Notes: a model not told the origin generated them from the sequence alone. Shown: positions 1 through 6,341, numbered from the stretch's first letter. The stretch is DNA of 9,024 nucleotides from an uncultured Candidatus Saccharibacteria bacterium (GCA_938030585.1 CALHIA010000117.1:1-9024); one strand, 5' to 3'. Program-made: numbers and translations.

Positions 1-354
1 TGCTAAACTGATAATCTTGTTGAAGCCGAGTTCACGAAGCTCACGTGGGACTGGTCCGAAGACACGAGTACCCTTTGGAGTTTTGTCGTCGTTCACGATC
101 ACGGCGGCGTTGTCGTCGAAGCGGATGGTAGAACCATCAGCACGGCGAATTTGACCACGAGTGCGTACGATAACGGCACGAACTACTGCTTTTTTCTTAA
201 TATTGCCTGTAGGAGATGCGTCCTTTACGCTGGCGGTGACAATGTCACCAACACGAGCGTAACGAGCGCGAGTTCCACCGAGGACACGGATTACGCCAAG
301 TTCCTTGGCTCCGCTGTTATCTGCGACAGCTAATCTAGTTTCCTGTTGAATCAT
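1..354 (-). CDS. rplN: 50S ribosomal protein L14, 3' end cut by window edge
   Basis: L14 is a large-subunit protein that binds 23S rRNA near the subunit interface and helps form an intersubunit bridge. Translating from the ATG at 354 gives 118 residues with no stop before position 1. It begins MIQQETRLAVADNSGAKEL, the standard L14 N-terminus, and later shows GTRARYARVGDIV and the family segment GTRVFGPVPRELRE. It stops at KIISLA, so only about four residues and the stop codon should lie outside the window. The ATG lies one base after the rpsQ stop and is preceded by AAGGAGAGG inside rpsQ, which supports this start and coupled translation. No anomaly is visible. The assignment is secure. Confidence 0.97.
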   Translation of the reverse strand, partial: MIQQETRLAVADNSGAKELGVIRVLGGTRARYARVGDIVTASVKDASPTGNIKKKAVVRAVIVRTRGQIRRADGSTIRFDDNAAVIVNDDKTPKGTRVFGPVPRELRELGFNKIISLA

Positions 355-355
355 C

Positions 356-652
356 TTAGTTTTCCTCTCCTTCTTGATCGCCAGTGACTTCAGACTTTAA
401 TTCGACTGAGTCGTGAGATTTTTCAAGAATTTTGACGAGTTTATAAGTACAAGTCTTTGAGTAAGGACGGCAGGCGACGATTTCTACCTTATCACCAAGC
501 TTAGCCTCATTTGCTTCATCATGAGCGGTGTACTTACGGGTGTGTGAGTACTGCTTGTGATAAAGTGGGTGAGTTTCACGGCTGGTAATGGAGACGGTGA
601 TGGTCTTATCGCGCTTATCAGAGGTAACTACTCCTTGAAGTGTTTTTGCCAT
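356..652 (-). CDS. rpsQ: 30S ribosomal protein S17
   Basis: S17 is a primary 16S rRNA-binding protein of the small subunit with an OB fold. The 98-residue product starts MAKTLQGVVTSDKRDKTITV, the typical S17 opening strands. It carries the signature region LGDKVEIVACRPYSKTCTYKLV at about residues 52-73, where most homologues read GDxVxIxExRPLSKxKxW. It is longer than the E. coli protein (84 residues) because of an acidic C-terminal tail (VTGDQEGEEN) beyond the fold. The ATG follows the rpmC stop by two bases and is preceded by AAGGGAG. The ribosome-binding site for rplN lies in its last codons. Confidence 0.97.
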   Translation of the reverse strand: MAKTLQGVVTSDKRDKTITVSITSRETHPLYHKQYSHTRKYTAHDEANEAKLGDKVEIVACRPYSKTCTYKLVKILEKSHDSVELKSEVTGDQEGEEN

Positions 653-654
653 AC

Positions 655-834
655 TTAGGCTCCCTTTCCTTGATTAATTAAAGTTAGTGCTTTAGCGATT
701 TCTTTGCGCAAAGCTTTGATACGATGTGGATTTTGCAAGGTACCTTCGTAGAGACCACGCTTAGCTTCGAGAAGCTCTTGCTTAAGTTCAGCGACGGTTT
801 TAACCTTGGCGGTTTCAGTTTTCTTGTCAGCCAT
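655..834 (-). CDS. rpmC: 50S ribosomal protein L29 (59 aa)
   Basis: This small gene fills the gap between rplP and rpsQ. Reverse-complement translation from the ATG at 834 gives 59 residues beginning MADKKTETAKVKTVAELKQE and ending NQGKGA, then TAA. L29 is a two-helix hairpin protein near the nascent-chain exit tunnel, where it contributes to the docking area for trigger factor and SRP. The family pattern is clear: VAELKQELLEAKRGLYEG as the first helix, a PHRIKALRKEIAKALT second helix, and the L29 position between L16 and S17. E. coli L29 has 63 residues, so the length is normal. The start is two bases after the rplP stop and is preceded by AAAGGTG inside rplP. Its size makes it easy for gene finders to drop. 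Confidence 0.96.
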   Translation of the reverse strand: MADKKTETAKVKTVAELKQELLEAKRGLYEGTLQNPHRIKALRKEIAKALTLINQGKGA

Positions 835-836
835 GA

Positions 837-1256
837 TTAAATTTCACCTTTCCTTACAAATTTACAACGTACTGGAAGCTTGTGAGAGGCAAGACGAAGT
901 GCTTCTTTTGCCTGTTCTTCAGTGACTTCAGCCATTTCGAACATCACAGTACCAGTTTTAACTTTAGCTACGTAAAATTGTGGTTCACCTTTACCAGAAC
1001 CCATTTTCACATCAAGAGGTTTCTTGGTGACAGGGGTGTGTGGGAAGATGCGGATCCAAATTTTACCACCACGCTTAATGTAGCGGGTAATAGCTTGACG
1101 GGCAGCCTCGATTTGGCGGGAATTGATACGTTCATTGTCGAGAGACATGAGACCAAATTCACCAAAAGCGACAGTGTTACAGCGAGTAGCTACGCCATCA
1201 TTTTTGCCTTTTCTAACCTTACGGTGCGCAACGCGACTTGGAAGTAAAATAGCCAT
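837..1256 (-). CDS. rplP: 50S ribosomal protein L16
   Basis: L16 binds 23S rRNA near the A site and the central protuberance and is added late in large-subunit assembly. The 139-residue product shows the family core: ATRCNTVAFGEFGL (residues 23-36), SRQIEAARQAITRYIKRGGK (46-65), IWIRIFPHTPVTKKP (66-80), MGSGKG (85-90) and the C-terminal ASHKLPVRCKFV. Its length is close to the usual 136. Residue 84 is Lys (codon 1005-1007) at the position of E. coli Arg81, the residue hydroxylated by the oxygenase RoxA/YcfD and conserved in most bacterial L16 proteins. The ATG lies two bases after the rpsC stop, with AAGGGAG inside rpsC as the ribosome-binding site. Confidence 0.97.
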   Translation of the reverse strand: MAILLPSRVAHRKVRKGKNDGVATRCNTVAFGEFGLMSLDNERINSRQIEAARQAITRYIKRGGKIWIRIFPHTPVTKKPLDVKMGSGKGEPQFYVAKVKTGTVMFEMAEVTEEQAKEALRLASHKLPVRCKFVRKGEI

Positions 1257-1258
1257 AT

Positions 1259-1885
1259 TTATTTTTCTCCCTTATAAATCCAAACTTTAACACCTACGAT
1301 ACCGGCGATGGTTGGAGCGTGATGACAGTGGAAATCGATGTCAGCGCGGAGAGTATGTAGAGGAACTGAACCCTCGATGAATTTCTCACGGCGAGACATT
1401 TCGGCGCCATTAAGACGGCCAGAAACTTCGACACGAACACCTTTAGCACCTGCGGTCATGGTAGACTGAGTAGCCATCTTGACGGCGCGGCGGAAGTTCA
1501 TACGCTTACCAAGTTGGAAACCGATATTTTCAGCAACGAGCTTGGCGGATAATTCAGGTTTCTTAACTTCTTCCACATTGAGGCGGATTGGTTGAGAAAC
1601 GAATTTTTCCAATTCTTTCTTTAATTCATTAATACCAGCACCCTGTTTGCCGATAACTGCACCAGCCTTGGCGGTACGAATAGTAACCGTGGTAAGGTTG
1701 TCGGTGCGTTCGATTTCGATGCGGGCAATGGTTGGGCGAGCTTTGAAACGGTTTTCAATAGTCTCGCGGATCTTGACGTCTTCGATTAACCATTTTTTGA
1801 AATCAGTGTTTTTAGTGAACCACTTAGAGGCCCAATCTTTGCTGATTTGAAGGCGATAAGAAACCGGGTTTACTTTTTGACCCAT
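1259..1885 (-). CDS. rpsC: 30S ribosomal protein S3
   Basis: S3 lines the mRNA entry channel and contributes to the ribosomal helicase activity. The 208-residue product starts MGQKVNPVSYRLQI, typical of S3. It carries a type-2 KH domain whose GxxG loop is GKQG in AVIGKQGAGI (residues 77-85). The C-terminal domain follows with FRRAVKMA (131-138), which keeps the Arg-Arg-x-x-Lys pattern of the E. coli helicase residues 131, 132 and 135, then VRVEVSGRLNGAEMSRRE and VPLHTLRADIDF. It ends VGVKVWIYKGEK, so the C-terminal tail of the 233-residue E. coli protein is absent, as in many bacteria. The start overlaps the rplV stop in TAATG and is preceded by a full AAGGAGG in the last codons of rplV. Confidence 0.98.
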   Translation of the reverse strand: MGQKVNPVSYRLQISKDWASKWFTKNTDFKKWLIEDVKIRETIENRFKARPTIARIEIERTDNLTTVTIRTAKAGAVIGKQGAGINELKKELEKFVSQPIRLNVEEVKKPELSAKLVAENIGFQLGKRMNFRRAVKMATQSTMTAGAKGVRVEVSGRLNGAEMSRREKFIEGSVPLHTLRADIDFHCHHAPTIAGIVGVKVWIYKGEK

Positions 1886-2265
1886 TACTTGTCCTCCTTA
1901 GCTGATTCTTTTTTAGCTTTTTCTTCGCCAGCTACTTCAACGAAGATGTTGCTGCTAATCTTCTCAAATGGAAGAGCGCGACCGCGTGATGCAGGAACAA
2001 AACGGCGGATGCGGGTACCAGCAGTAACAGAGATACGAGCGATGCGGATAGTCTTTGGGTCGATTAAAACACCAGAGTTAATGAGGTTAGCTTTGGCAGA
2101 ATCAATGGCCTTCATGACTGGACGTGCAGCGCGGCGTGGAGTGTGTTCTAGAATGACAAGAGCGTCGGCGACATAGCGATCGCGAACGAGGCTAGCGACA
2201 ACATTGGTCTTGCGTGGCATAGAATCTACACCTTTAATGTAAGCGTGTGCAAAATGAGTGGACAT
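1885..2265 (-). CDS. rplV: 50S ribosomal protein L22
   Basis: L22 is a 23S rRNA-binding protein whose long beta-hairpin lines the nascent-peptide tunnel at the constriction formed with L4. The 126-residue product aligns from its first residues: AHAYIKGVDSMPRKTNVVASLVRDR (residues 6-30) corresponds to the usual A-x-x-R-Y-I-R-x-S-P-R-K region, so the upstream ATG at 2265 is right and not the internal Met16. The hairpin spans about 81-106; its return strand reads FEKISSN where most homologues have a basic KRTSH ending. A charged C-terminal tail (EEKAKKESAKEDK) extends it beyond the 110 residues of E. coli L22. The start overlaps the rpsS stop (TAATG) and has a strong GGGAGGT in the end of rpsS. 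Confidence 0.96.
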   Translation of the reverse strand: MSTHFAHAYIKGVDSMPRKTNVVASLVRDRYVADALVILEHTPRRAARPVMKAIDSAKANLINSGVLIDPKTIRIARISVTAGTRIRRFVPASRGRALPFEKISSNIFVEVAGEEKAKKESAKEDK

Positions 2266-2546
2266 TATTTACCTCCCTTTACATCAGCTTTTTTACCACC
2301 ATGGCGTTTGAACTTGCGAGTTGGAGCAAATTCACCAAGCTTGTGTCCGACCATATTTTCGGAAACGAAGACTGGAACGTGGACTTTGCCGTTGTGAACA
2401 GCGACAGTGCGACCAACCATTTCTGGGAAGATGGTTGAGTGGCGAGCCCAGGTTTTAATCACGGTGCGATCTTCAGCGGAGAGAGCTTTGATCTTCTTTT
2501 CGAGTTTAAAATCCACGAATGGACCTTTTTTAAGGCTACGAGACAT
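2265..2546 (-). CDS. rpsS: 30S ribosomal protein S19
   Basis: S19 sits in the head of the small subunit with S13, close to the A-site tRNA and the intersubunit bridges. The 93-residue product is highly typical: MSRSLKKGPFVDFKLEKKI at the start, then TVIKTWARHSTIFPEMVG, HNGKVHVPVFVSENMVGHKLGEF and the C-terminal APTRKFKRHGGKK. Its length matches E. coli (92). The ATG follows the rplB stop by three bases, with an AGAGGA-type ribosome-binding site just upstream. The final codons (KGGK) double as the Shine-Dalgarno sequence of rplV. Nothing unusual was seen. Confidence 0.98.
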   Translation of the reverse strand: MSRSLKKGPFVDFKLEKKIKALSAEDRTVIKTWARHSTIFPEMVGRTVAVHNGKVHVPVFVSENMVGHKLGEFAPTRKFKRHGGKKADVKGGK

Positions 2547-2549
2547 AGA

Positions 2550-3386
2550 TTATTTCCTCTTTCCTTCGTGACGACTACGCACGATCATTTTATTAGTTTT
2601 CTTATTGTGACGAGTACGGAAACCGAGAGTGAGCTGACCCCATGGTGTACGAGGAGCTTTACCGGTACCGTGACGACCACCGTCACCACCACCGTGTGGG
2701 TGATCTGTAGCGTTCATGACAACACCACGGACACTTGGGCGGATACCTTTACGGCGAGTACGACCTGCAGCACCAATCTTGATGTTTTGGTGTTGGAGGT
2801 TACCAACTACACCGATGGAAGCTTCACAAGTTGCGAGAACTTTGCGAACTTCACCAGATGGCATACGAAGAGTGGCATAGCCGTTTTCTTTTGCCATAAG
2901 TTGAGCGGATGCACCAGCGGAGCGGGCCATTTGAGCACCACGACCTGGAGTTAGCTCGATAGCGTAAACCATAGTACCGACTGGGATTAGGTCAAGAGCT
3001 AAGCGGTTAGATTCTTCGATTGGAGCTTCTGCACCAGTTTGGAATTTCTTACCCTTAAACATCTTGGAATCAGCAAGTACGTAATGGAAGTTGTTGTTTT
3101 CGTCTTTGATACGAGCAATACGAGCGCTACGGTTTGGATCATACTCGATCTCCATAACTTCGTAGGTCTTACCTTGTGGAAGGTTGTGAGTAAGAATACG
3201 ATAGTGTCTCTTCACACCACCACCACGGTGACGAACAGTAATGCGTCCTTGGTTGTTTTTACCTGCGTTCTGCTTTTTGGCCTTCAAGAGAGACTTGAGC
3301 GGTTTTCTGGTCGTAATTTGATCAAAATCCTGAGTAGTCTTCTGGCGCTGAGCAGGAGTAGTAGGACGATAAGCTTTAATGCTCAT
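2550..3386 (-). CDS. rplB: 50S ribosomal protein L2
   Basis: L2 is one of the largest and most conserved 23S rRNA-binding proteins; it is needed for subunit association and lies near the peptidyl transferase centre. The 278-residue product (E. coli 273) shows RHRGGGVKRHYRI (residues 52-64), EYDPNRSARIA (81-91), the LTPGRGAQMARSAGASAQL region (145-163), and GAAGRTRRKGIRPSVRGVVM before DHPHGGG (228-234), which contains the invariant histidine region (His229 in E. coli). The C-terminus GKAPRTPWGQLTLGFRTR followed by a basic tail is typical. The ATG overlaps the rplW stop by one base (TAATG) and is preceded by AAGGAG inside rplW. Confidence 0.98.
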   Translation of the reverse strand: MSIKAYRPTTPAQRQKTTQDFDQITTRKPLKSLLKAKKQNAGKNNQGRITVRHRGGGVKRHYRILTHNLPQGKTYEVMEIEYDPNRSARIARIKDENNNFHYVLADSKMFKGKKFQTGAEAPIEESNRLALDLIPVGTMVYAIELTPGRGAQMARSAGASAQLMAKENGYATLRMPSGEVRKVLATCEASIGVVGNLQHQNIKIGAAGRTRRKGIRPSVRGVVMNATDHPHGGGDGGRHGTGKAPRTPWGQLTLGFRTRHNKKTNKMIVRSRHEGKRK

Positions 3387-3697
3387 TATTTTTTATCTCC
3401 TTCCTCAACAGTTTCTTCGTCGAAGACGCGGATTTTGTTACCCTCAGCAAGCGTGACATAAGCATACTTGCGGTCGCGACGATATGTTGTGCCTGGATAG
3501 GCGTGTTTACCCTTTGAAAAGCGGGTCGCTTTACCCTTACGAGTAAGAATACGGATATCTTTGACGGTGACATTGTATTGTTCAGCGACAGCTTTAGCTA
3601 CAGCGAGCTTGGAAGCGTCAGCAGGAACATTAAAGATATAAGTAGATTTACTTTGTTCGGCGTAAGCCTTTTCGGTTCTTCGAGGAATAAGTAGCAT
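3386..3697 (-). CDS. rplW: 50S ribosomal protein L23
   Basis: L23 lies at the polypeptide tunnel exit and is the main docking site for trigger factor and SRP. The 103-residue product begins MLLIPRRTEKAYA, matching the usual P-x-x-T-E-K start, followed by YIFNVPADASKLAVAKAVA and YNVTVKDIRILTRKGKATRF, the region that leads into the rRNA-binding loop. An acidic and charged tail (DEETVEEGDKK) closes it. Its length is close to the 100 residues of E. coli. Its ATG overlaps the rplD stop in TAATG; AAAGGAG in the end of rplD serves as the ribosome-binding site. An internal frame-shadow ORF that starts inside it was ignored. Confidence 0.96.
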   Translation of the reverse strand: MLLIPRRTEKAYAEQSKSTYIFNVPADASKLAVAKAVAEQYNVTVKDIRILTRKGKATRFSKGKHAYPGTTYRRDRKYAYVTLAEGNKIRVFDEETVEEGDKK

Positions 3698-4299
3698 TAT
3701 GCGTTCTCCTTTCCGATTAACCAGTTTTCGAGTTGAGACTCTGAATCCTTTACGAGCACGATTTTGTCTGCATTCATGATGTCGAAGACATTGAGGAATG
3801 TAGGACGAACAACTTTGACAAAGTCGACGTTGTTGGTTGCACGTAAGGTGAGAGCGTCTTTCTCTGGAACTACGATCAGAGTGTTTTCTGAAGTAATACC
3901 ATTTTTCTTGAGAGTAGCTAAGACTTCCTTAACTTTACCATCTTTGATACCGAGAGAATCGATAGTAATGATGCTCTTATCGGTGTTTTTGATGGAAAGA
4001 GCTTGCATGACTGCAACTTTCTTAGCGTTTCTTGAGAGATTCTTGGTGAAGTTCTCGTTGCCAGTACGGCCGCCAGCTACACCACCATGGCGCCAGATAG
4101 GGTTACGGGTAGAGCCGAAACGAGCACGACCAGTTCCTTTTTGCTTCCATGGCTTCTTACCACCACCGCGAACTTCGCCACGCTTCAAAGTTTTAGCGTG
4201 TGAGCTACGTGAGTTAGCAAGATATGCATCGTAAGCTAATTTAATCAATTCGTGATTAGTAACTTCGAGATTGAAGATTTCTGGATTTAAATCTGCCAT
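3697..4299 (-). CDS. rplD: 50S ribosomal protein L4
   Basis: L4 binds 23S rRNA and extends a basic loop into the exit tunnel opposite L22. In E. coli it is also the autogenous repressor of the S10 operon. The 200-residue product (E. coli 201) contains the extended loop RGGGKKPWKQKGTGRAR (residues 44-60), then GSTRNPIWRHGGVAGG and a globular C-terminal half ending with IVLVKDSESQLENWL. The start lies one base after the rplC stop, with AAAGGAG upstream. Because L4 is a known leader-binding regulator in other bacteria, it is a natural candidate ligand for the structured leader upstream of rplC, but nothing here shows that directly. Confidence 0.97.
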   Translation of the reverse strand: MADLNPEIFNLEVTNHELIKLAYDAYLANSRSSHAKTLKRGEVRGGGKKPWKQKGTGRARFGSTRNPIWRHGGVAGGRTGNENFTKNLSRNAKKVAVMQALSIKNTDKSIITIDSLGIKDGKVKEVLATLKKNGITSENTLIVVPEKDALTLRATNNVDFVKVVRPTFLNVFDIMNADKIVLVKDSESQLENWLIGKENA

Positions 4300-4300
4300 A

Positions 4301-4918
4301 TTACTCCTTTCCCTCCACGGTTACGATACCTTTCTTTGGTCCTGGGACGGCGCCCTTAAGACCGAGGATGTTGTTTTCCTTATCGATATAAGCAACGACA
4401 AGATTCTTCACAGTAACTTGATCGTGGCCCATGCGACCTGGCATGCGCTTACCCTTGAAAACTTTTTGAGGATACATCGAGCCGATAGAACCGACCTTAC
4501 GAATATCGCCCTTGAAGCCGTGGGTATTGCGTGACTCTTGGAAGTTCCAACGTTTGACAGTACCAGCAAATCCTTTACCCTTCGAAATACCAGTAACCGC
4601 AACCTTGTCTCCAATTTCAAAATTATCGACTGTAAATACGTCGCCTAACTTGAAATCTGTGGTGGAATCCGTACGAAATTCCTTTAAGATTTTAGGACTT
4701 AATGTTTCTCCAGCTTTTTTGACGTGAGCTGATACCGACTTGCTCAGATTCTTACCCTTACCGTAACCGAGCTGCACAGCATTATAACCATCGGTTTCGA
4801 CGGTCTTTATCTGAGTCACTGTGGCTGGTCCAGCTTGAAGGATAGTAACAGGGGTCACTAAACCATCTTCGCTGATGATTTGGGTCATACCAATTTTGGT
4901 GCCGAGGATGACTTTCAT
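4301..4918 (-). CDS. rplC: 50S ribosomal protein L3, first gene of the ribosomal cluster
   Basis: L3 is an early-assembling 23S rRNA protein whose loop reaches towards the peptidyl transferase centre. The 205-residue product (E. coli 209) begins MKVILGTKIGMTQIISEDG, typical of bacterial L3, and carries GISKGKGFAGTVKRWNF (residues 110-126), VFKGKRMPGRMG (153-164) and a C-terminal LGLKGAVPGPKKG. In the loop after GSIG (143-146) it reads SMYPQ, one residue shorter than the E. coli QNQTPG segment that contains methylated Gln150. The ATG is preceded by AAAGGAAAGGA, a moderate ribosome-binding site. rpsJ, normally first in the S10 operon, is not upstream, so rplC leads this transcript. Confidence 0.97.
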   Translation of the reverse strand: MKVILGTKIGMTQIISEDGLVTPVTILQAGPATVTQIKTVETDGYNAVQLGYGKGKNLSKSVSAHVKKAGETLSPKILKEFRTDSTTDFKLGDVFTVDNFEIGDKVAVTGISKGKGFAGTVKRWNFQESRNTHGFKGDIRKVGSIGSMYPQKVFKGKRMPGRMGHDQVTVKNLVVAYIDKENNILGLKGAVPGPKKGIVTVEGKE

Positions 4919-5074
4919 CTTTTCCTTTCCTTTACGGAGACACTCTATTAGCTAGACAGTAAGGCAGTTCCGACTTTTTTCTCTGTTTGGCCTATATTAA
5001 AAAATATTACAGTTGGAAAAAAGTGGCTTTCCTTAATTGTCTAGTTCTTCAAATGTCACCTTGATAAACTTACA
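4919..5074 (-). promoter_or_regulatory. Structured 5' leader of the rplC operon
   Basis: If transcription starts near 5075, the mRNA has about 155 untranslated bases before rplC. Hand pairing of the minus strand gives one long nested stem. CUAGACA (5044-5038) pairs with UGUCUAG (4958-4952), UAAGG (5035-5031) with CCUUA (4964-4960), ACUUUUUUC (5024-5016) with GAAAAAAGU (4981-4973), CUGU (5012-5009) with ACAG (4986-4983), and a distal AU-only stem (5007-5003 with 4998-4994) closes a UUUU loop. No U-run follows, so it is not an intrinsic terminator. Leaders of this kind often mediate autogenous control by a ribosomal protein encoded downstream; that role, and any ligand, are inferred. Confidence 0.5.
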
Positions 5075-5112
5075 AAGATGATTTTACCACAAATGGACCA
5101 GATTATCAAGGT
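5058..5112. repeat. 10-bp inverted repeat bracketing the rplC promoter
   Basis: ACCTTGATAA at 5058-5067 and its exact reverse complement TTATCAAGGT at 5103-5112 are separated by 35 bases, with centres 45 bp apart. One arm contains the -35 box, and the other lies just after the predicted transcription start. This could be a pair of operator half-sites. In RNA read through from the upstream gene it would be a weak stem with a large loop, but no U-tract follows, so it is not a good terminator. Confidence 0.55.
5081..5109 (-). promoter_or_regulatory. Predicted sigma70-type promoter of the ribosomal operon
   Basis: On the minus strand, TTGATA (5109-5104) is followed after exactly 17 bases by TAAAAT (5086-5081), each matching the vegetative consensus at 5 of 6 positions. 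TGG directly precedes the -10, giving an extended -10 element. It begins 8 bases after the stop codon of the membrane-protein gene and points at rplC. The predicted start of transcription is near 5075. Half of a 10-bp inverted repeat overlaps its -35 box. Confidence 0.65.
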
Positions 5113-5117
5113 CAGAT

Positions 5118-6341
5118 TTAGATTTCTTCTACCTCGTCGTCCTGGTCGTCATTTTTTGAGACTTTTGAGTCGTTATTTTGTGTGATTTTTGCGGTTGATT
5201 TAGATACTTTAGCTTTTTTCGTGGTATTTACTAGGTGGGTTTCCGAAAGATTTTCATAGAATAAACTTTTGCGAGTAGCGACTAGTAGTAGATTAATTAG
5301 GTAATATATGCCAAAAATTACGAGCAGACCCAAAGCGATATAGGTAATGGTTTCATGACTAAGAATATTATTAACGAGGGCGAGATTCAGCACATTAACT
5401 AAAGCGAGCGGCAAAGTAATGAATTGAAGATAGAAAAAGAGGTAGCGCAGAAAATAGCGCAGATAAATTCGCATGATTCCGACTTTATGATTAGATTCGA
5501 CCTTGAGGTTGGTCATAAAAAAGCCAATCGTGCGGCCACGTAAAATGATGGTCGAGAGAACGAGATAAAAAATGAATGGGATTTGAATAGTAAAGAAATC
5601 AGATTCGAGATGGATTAATTTTAGTACAATATCACCAAAGAAGATAGTAAAGAAACCGCCGAAGGTAAAATCAAAACCCATAGCCACGAGACGACGCAGA
5701 AGTGAAATTTTATCACTACGCTCGAGACTTTTTTCGTCAATTTGTTCTCTGGTCGGGAGATATTTGGCTAACATAGTGGCCAAAGCAAATCCGAGAATGC
5801 CACCGAGAGTATTAGTGGTTAGGTCATCGACATCAAAGAGACGATAGTTGCCGGAATAGATAAAATAGAGTCCGCTAAGTTGAGTTAGCTCAAAGAAAAG
5901 TGAGAGAAAGAAAGACTTAATGGCGACCTGTTTGAAGTTATTCTTAAAGTAGTACTTGAGATAAAAGCCAAAGGGCAGAGTCATGAAAATATTGAAAATC
6001 GTGGAAAAGAAGGCGGGGTTATTAATGATGGTGAAGTAGGATTTGGGATTTACTAGCTGCAACTTGGCGTGTTTCAAAATATCGAAGATAAAGTTAAACG
6101 GCAGAAGTTGCATCTGGTGATTATGCAATGTAGCGGCTTTTTCGGGAGAAGGAAGCGGTAGAATTACTAAACAGTAGGTGCAAAGCATATACAAAATAAA
6201 AGAATAGACGATCCAAATACGCATGCTCCAGATAGAGCCATATTTTTTGTAGTTATAAATTAGATATGGAATAGTAAAAGCTAAGGCCAGAGGCGGAAAG
6301 ATGTAAGCGGCCTGCTGGATGGAATCGACGTATGTTTGCAT
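5118..6341 (-). CDS. Multi-pass membrane protein with VanZ-like and RDD-like domains
   Basis: This 407-residue protein is almost entirely hydrophobic helices and should sit in the cytoplasmic membrane. The N-terminal half has the VanZ-family pattern: a first helix at about 11-30, another at 41-61 ending in LPLP, then ELTQLSGLYF (151-160), NYRLFDVDDLTTNTLGG (165-181) and a following helix, which together match the E-x-x-Q / R-x-x-D-x-x-D / N-x-x-G signature. The second half looks like an RDD domain: RRLVAMGFDF (216-225) gives the R-x-x-A-x-x-x-D motif, followed by helices at about 228-243 and 251-268, RGRTIGFF (268-275) and more helices at 296-355. A charged, acidic tail (DDQDDEVEEI) ends the protein. 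VanZ is named from teicoplanin resistance, but most family members have no known role, so no function or resistance is claimed. Its position between rpoC and the ribosomal genes is unusual. Confidence 0.8.
   Translation of the reverse strand: MQTYVDSIQQAAYIFPPLALAFTIPYLIYNYKKYGSIWSMRIWIVYSFILYMLCTYCLVILPLPSPEKAATLHNHQMQLLPFNFIFDILKHAKLQLVNPKSYFTIINNPAFFSTIFNIFMTLPFGFYLKYYFKNNFKQVAIKSFFLSLFFELTQLSGLYFIYSGNYRLFDVDDLTTNTLGGILGFALATMLAKYLPTREQIDEKSLERSDKISLLRRLVAMGFDFTFGGFFTIFFGDIVLKLIHLESDFFTIQIPFIFYLVLSTIILRGRTIGFFMTNLKVESNHKVGIMRIYLRYFLRYLFFYLQFITLPLALVNVLNLALVNNILSHETITYIALGLLVIFGIYYLINLLLVATRKSLFYENLSETHLVNTTKKAKVSKSTAKITQNNDSKVSKNDDQDDEVEEI

Noticed and set aside
2220..2265. rplV starting at the internal Met16 (MPRKTN)
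   Set aside because: Residues 6-20 align with the conserved L22 N-terminal strand and helix, and the upstream ATG has a strong Shine-Dalgarno sequence and TAATG overlap.
2439..2954. Plus-strand open frame of 171 codons
   Set aside because: It lies wholly antisense to rpsS and rplB, which are certain. The Thr-rich product is what the reverse of a codon-biased ribosomal gene gives.
4994..4999. TAATAT as an alternative -10 closer to rplC
   Set aside because: No acceptable -35 lies 16-18 bases upstream; the TTGATA-17-TAAAAT promoter is much better. It also fits as the distal AU stem of the leader.
5058..5112. Terminator after the membrane-protein gene
   Set aside because: The 10-bp inverted repeat has a 35-base loop and no following U-tract in the transcript direction, so it does not qualify as an intrinsic terminator.
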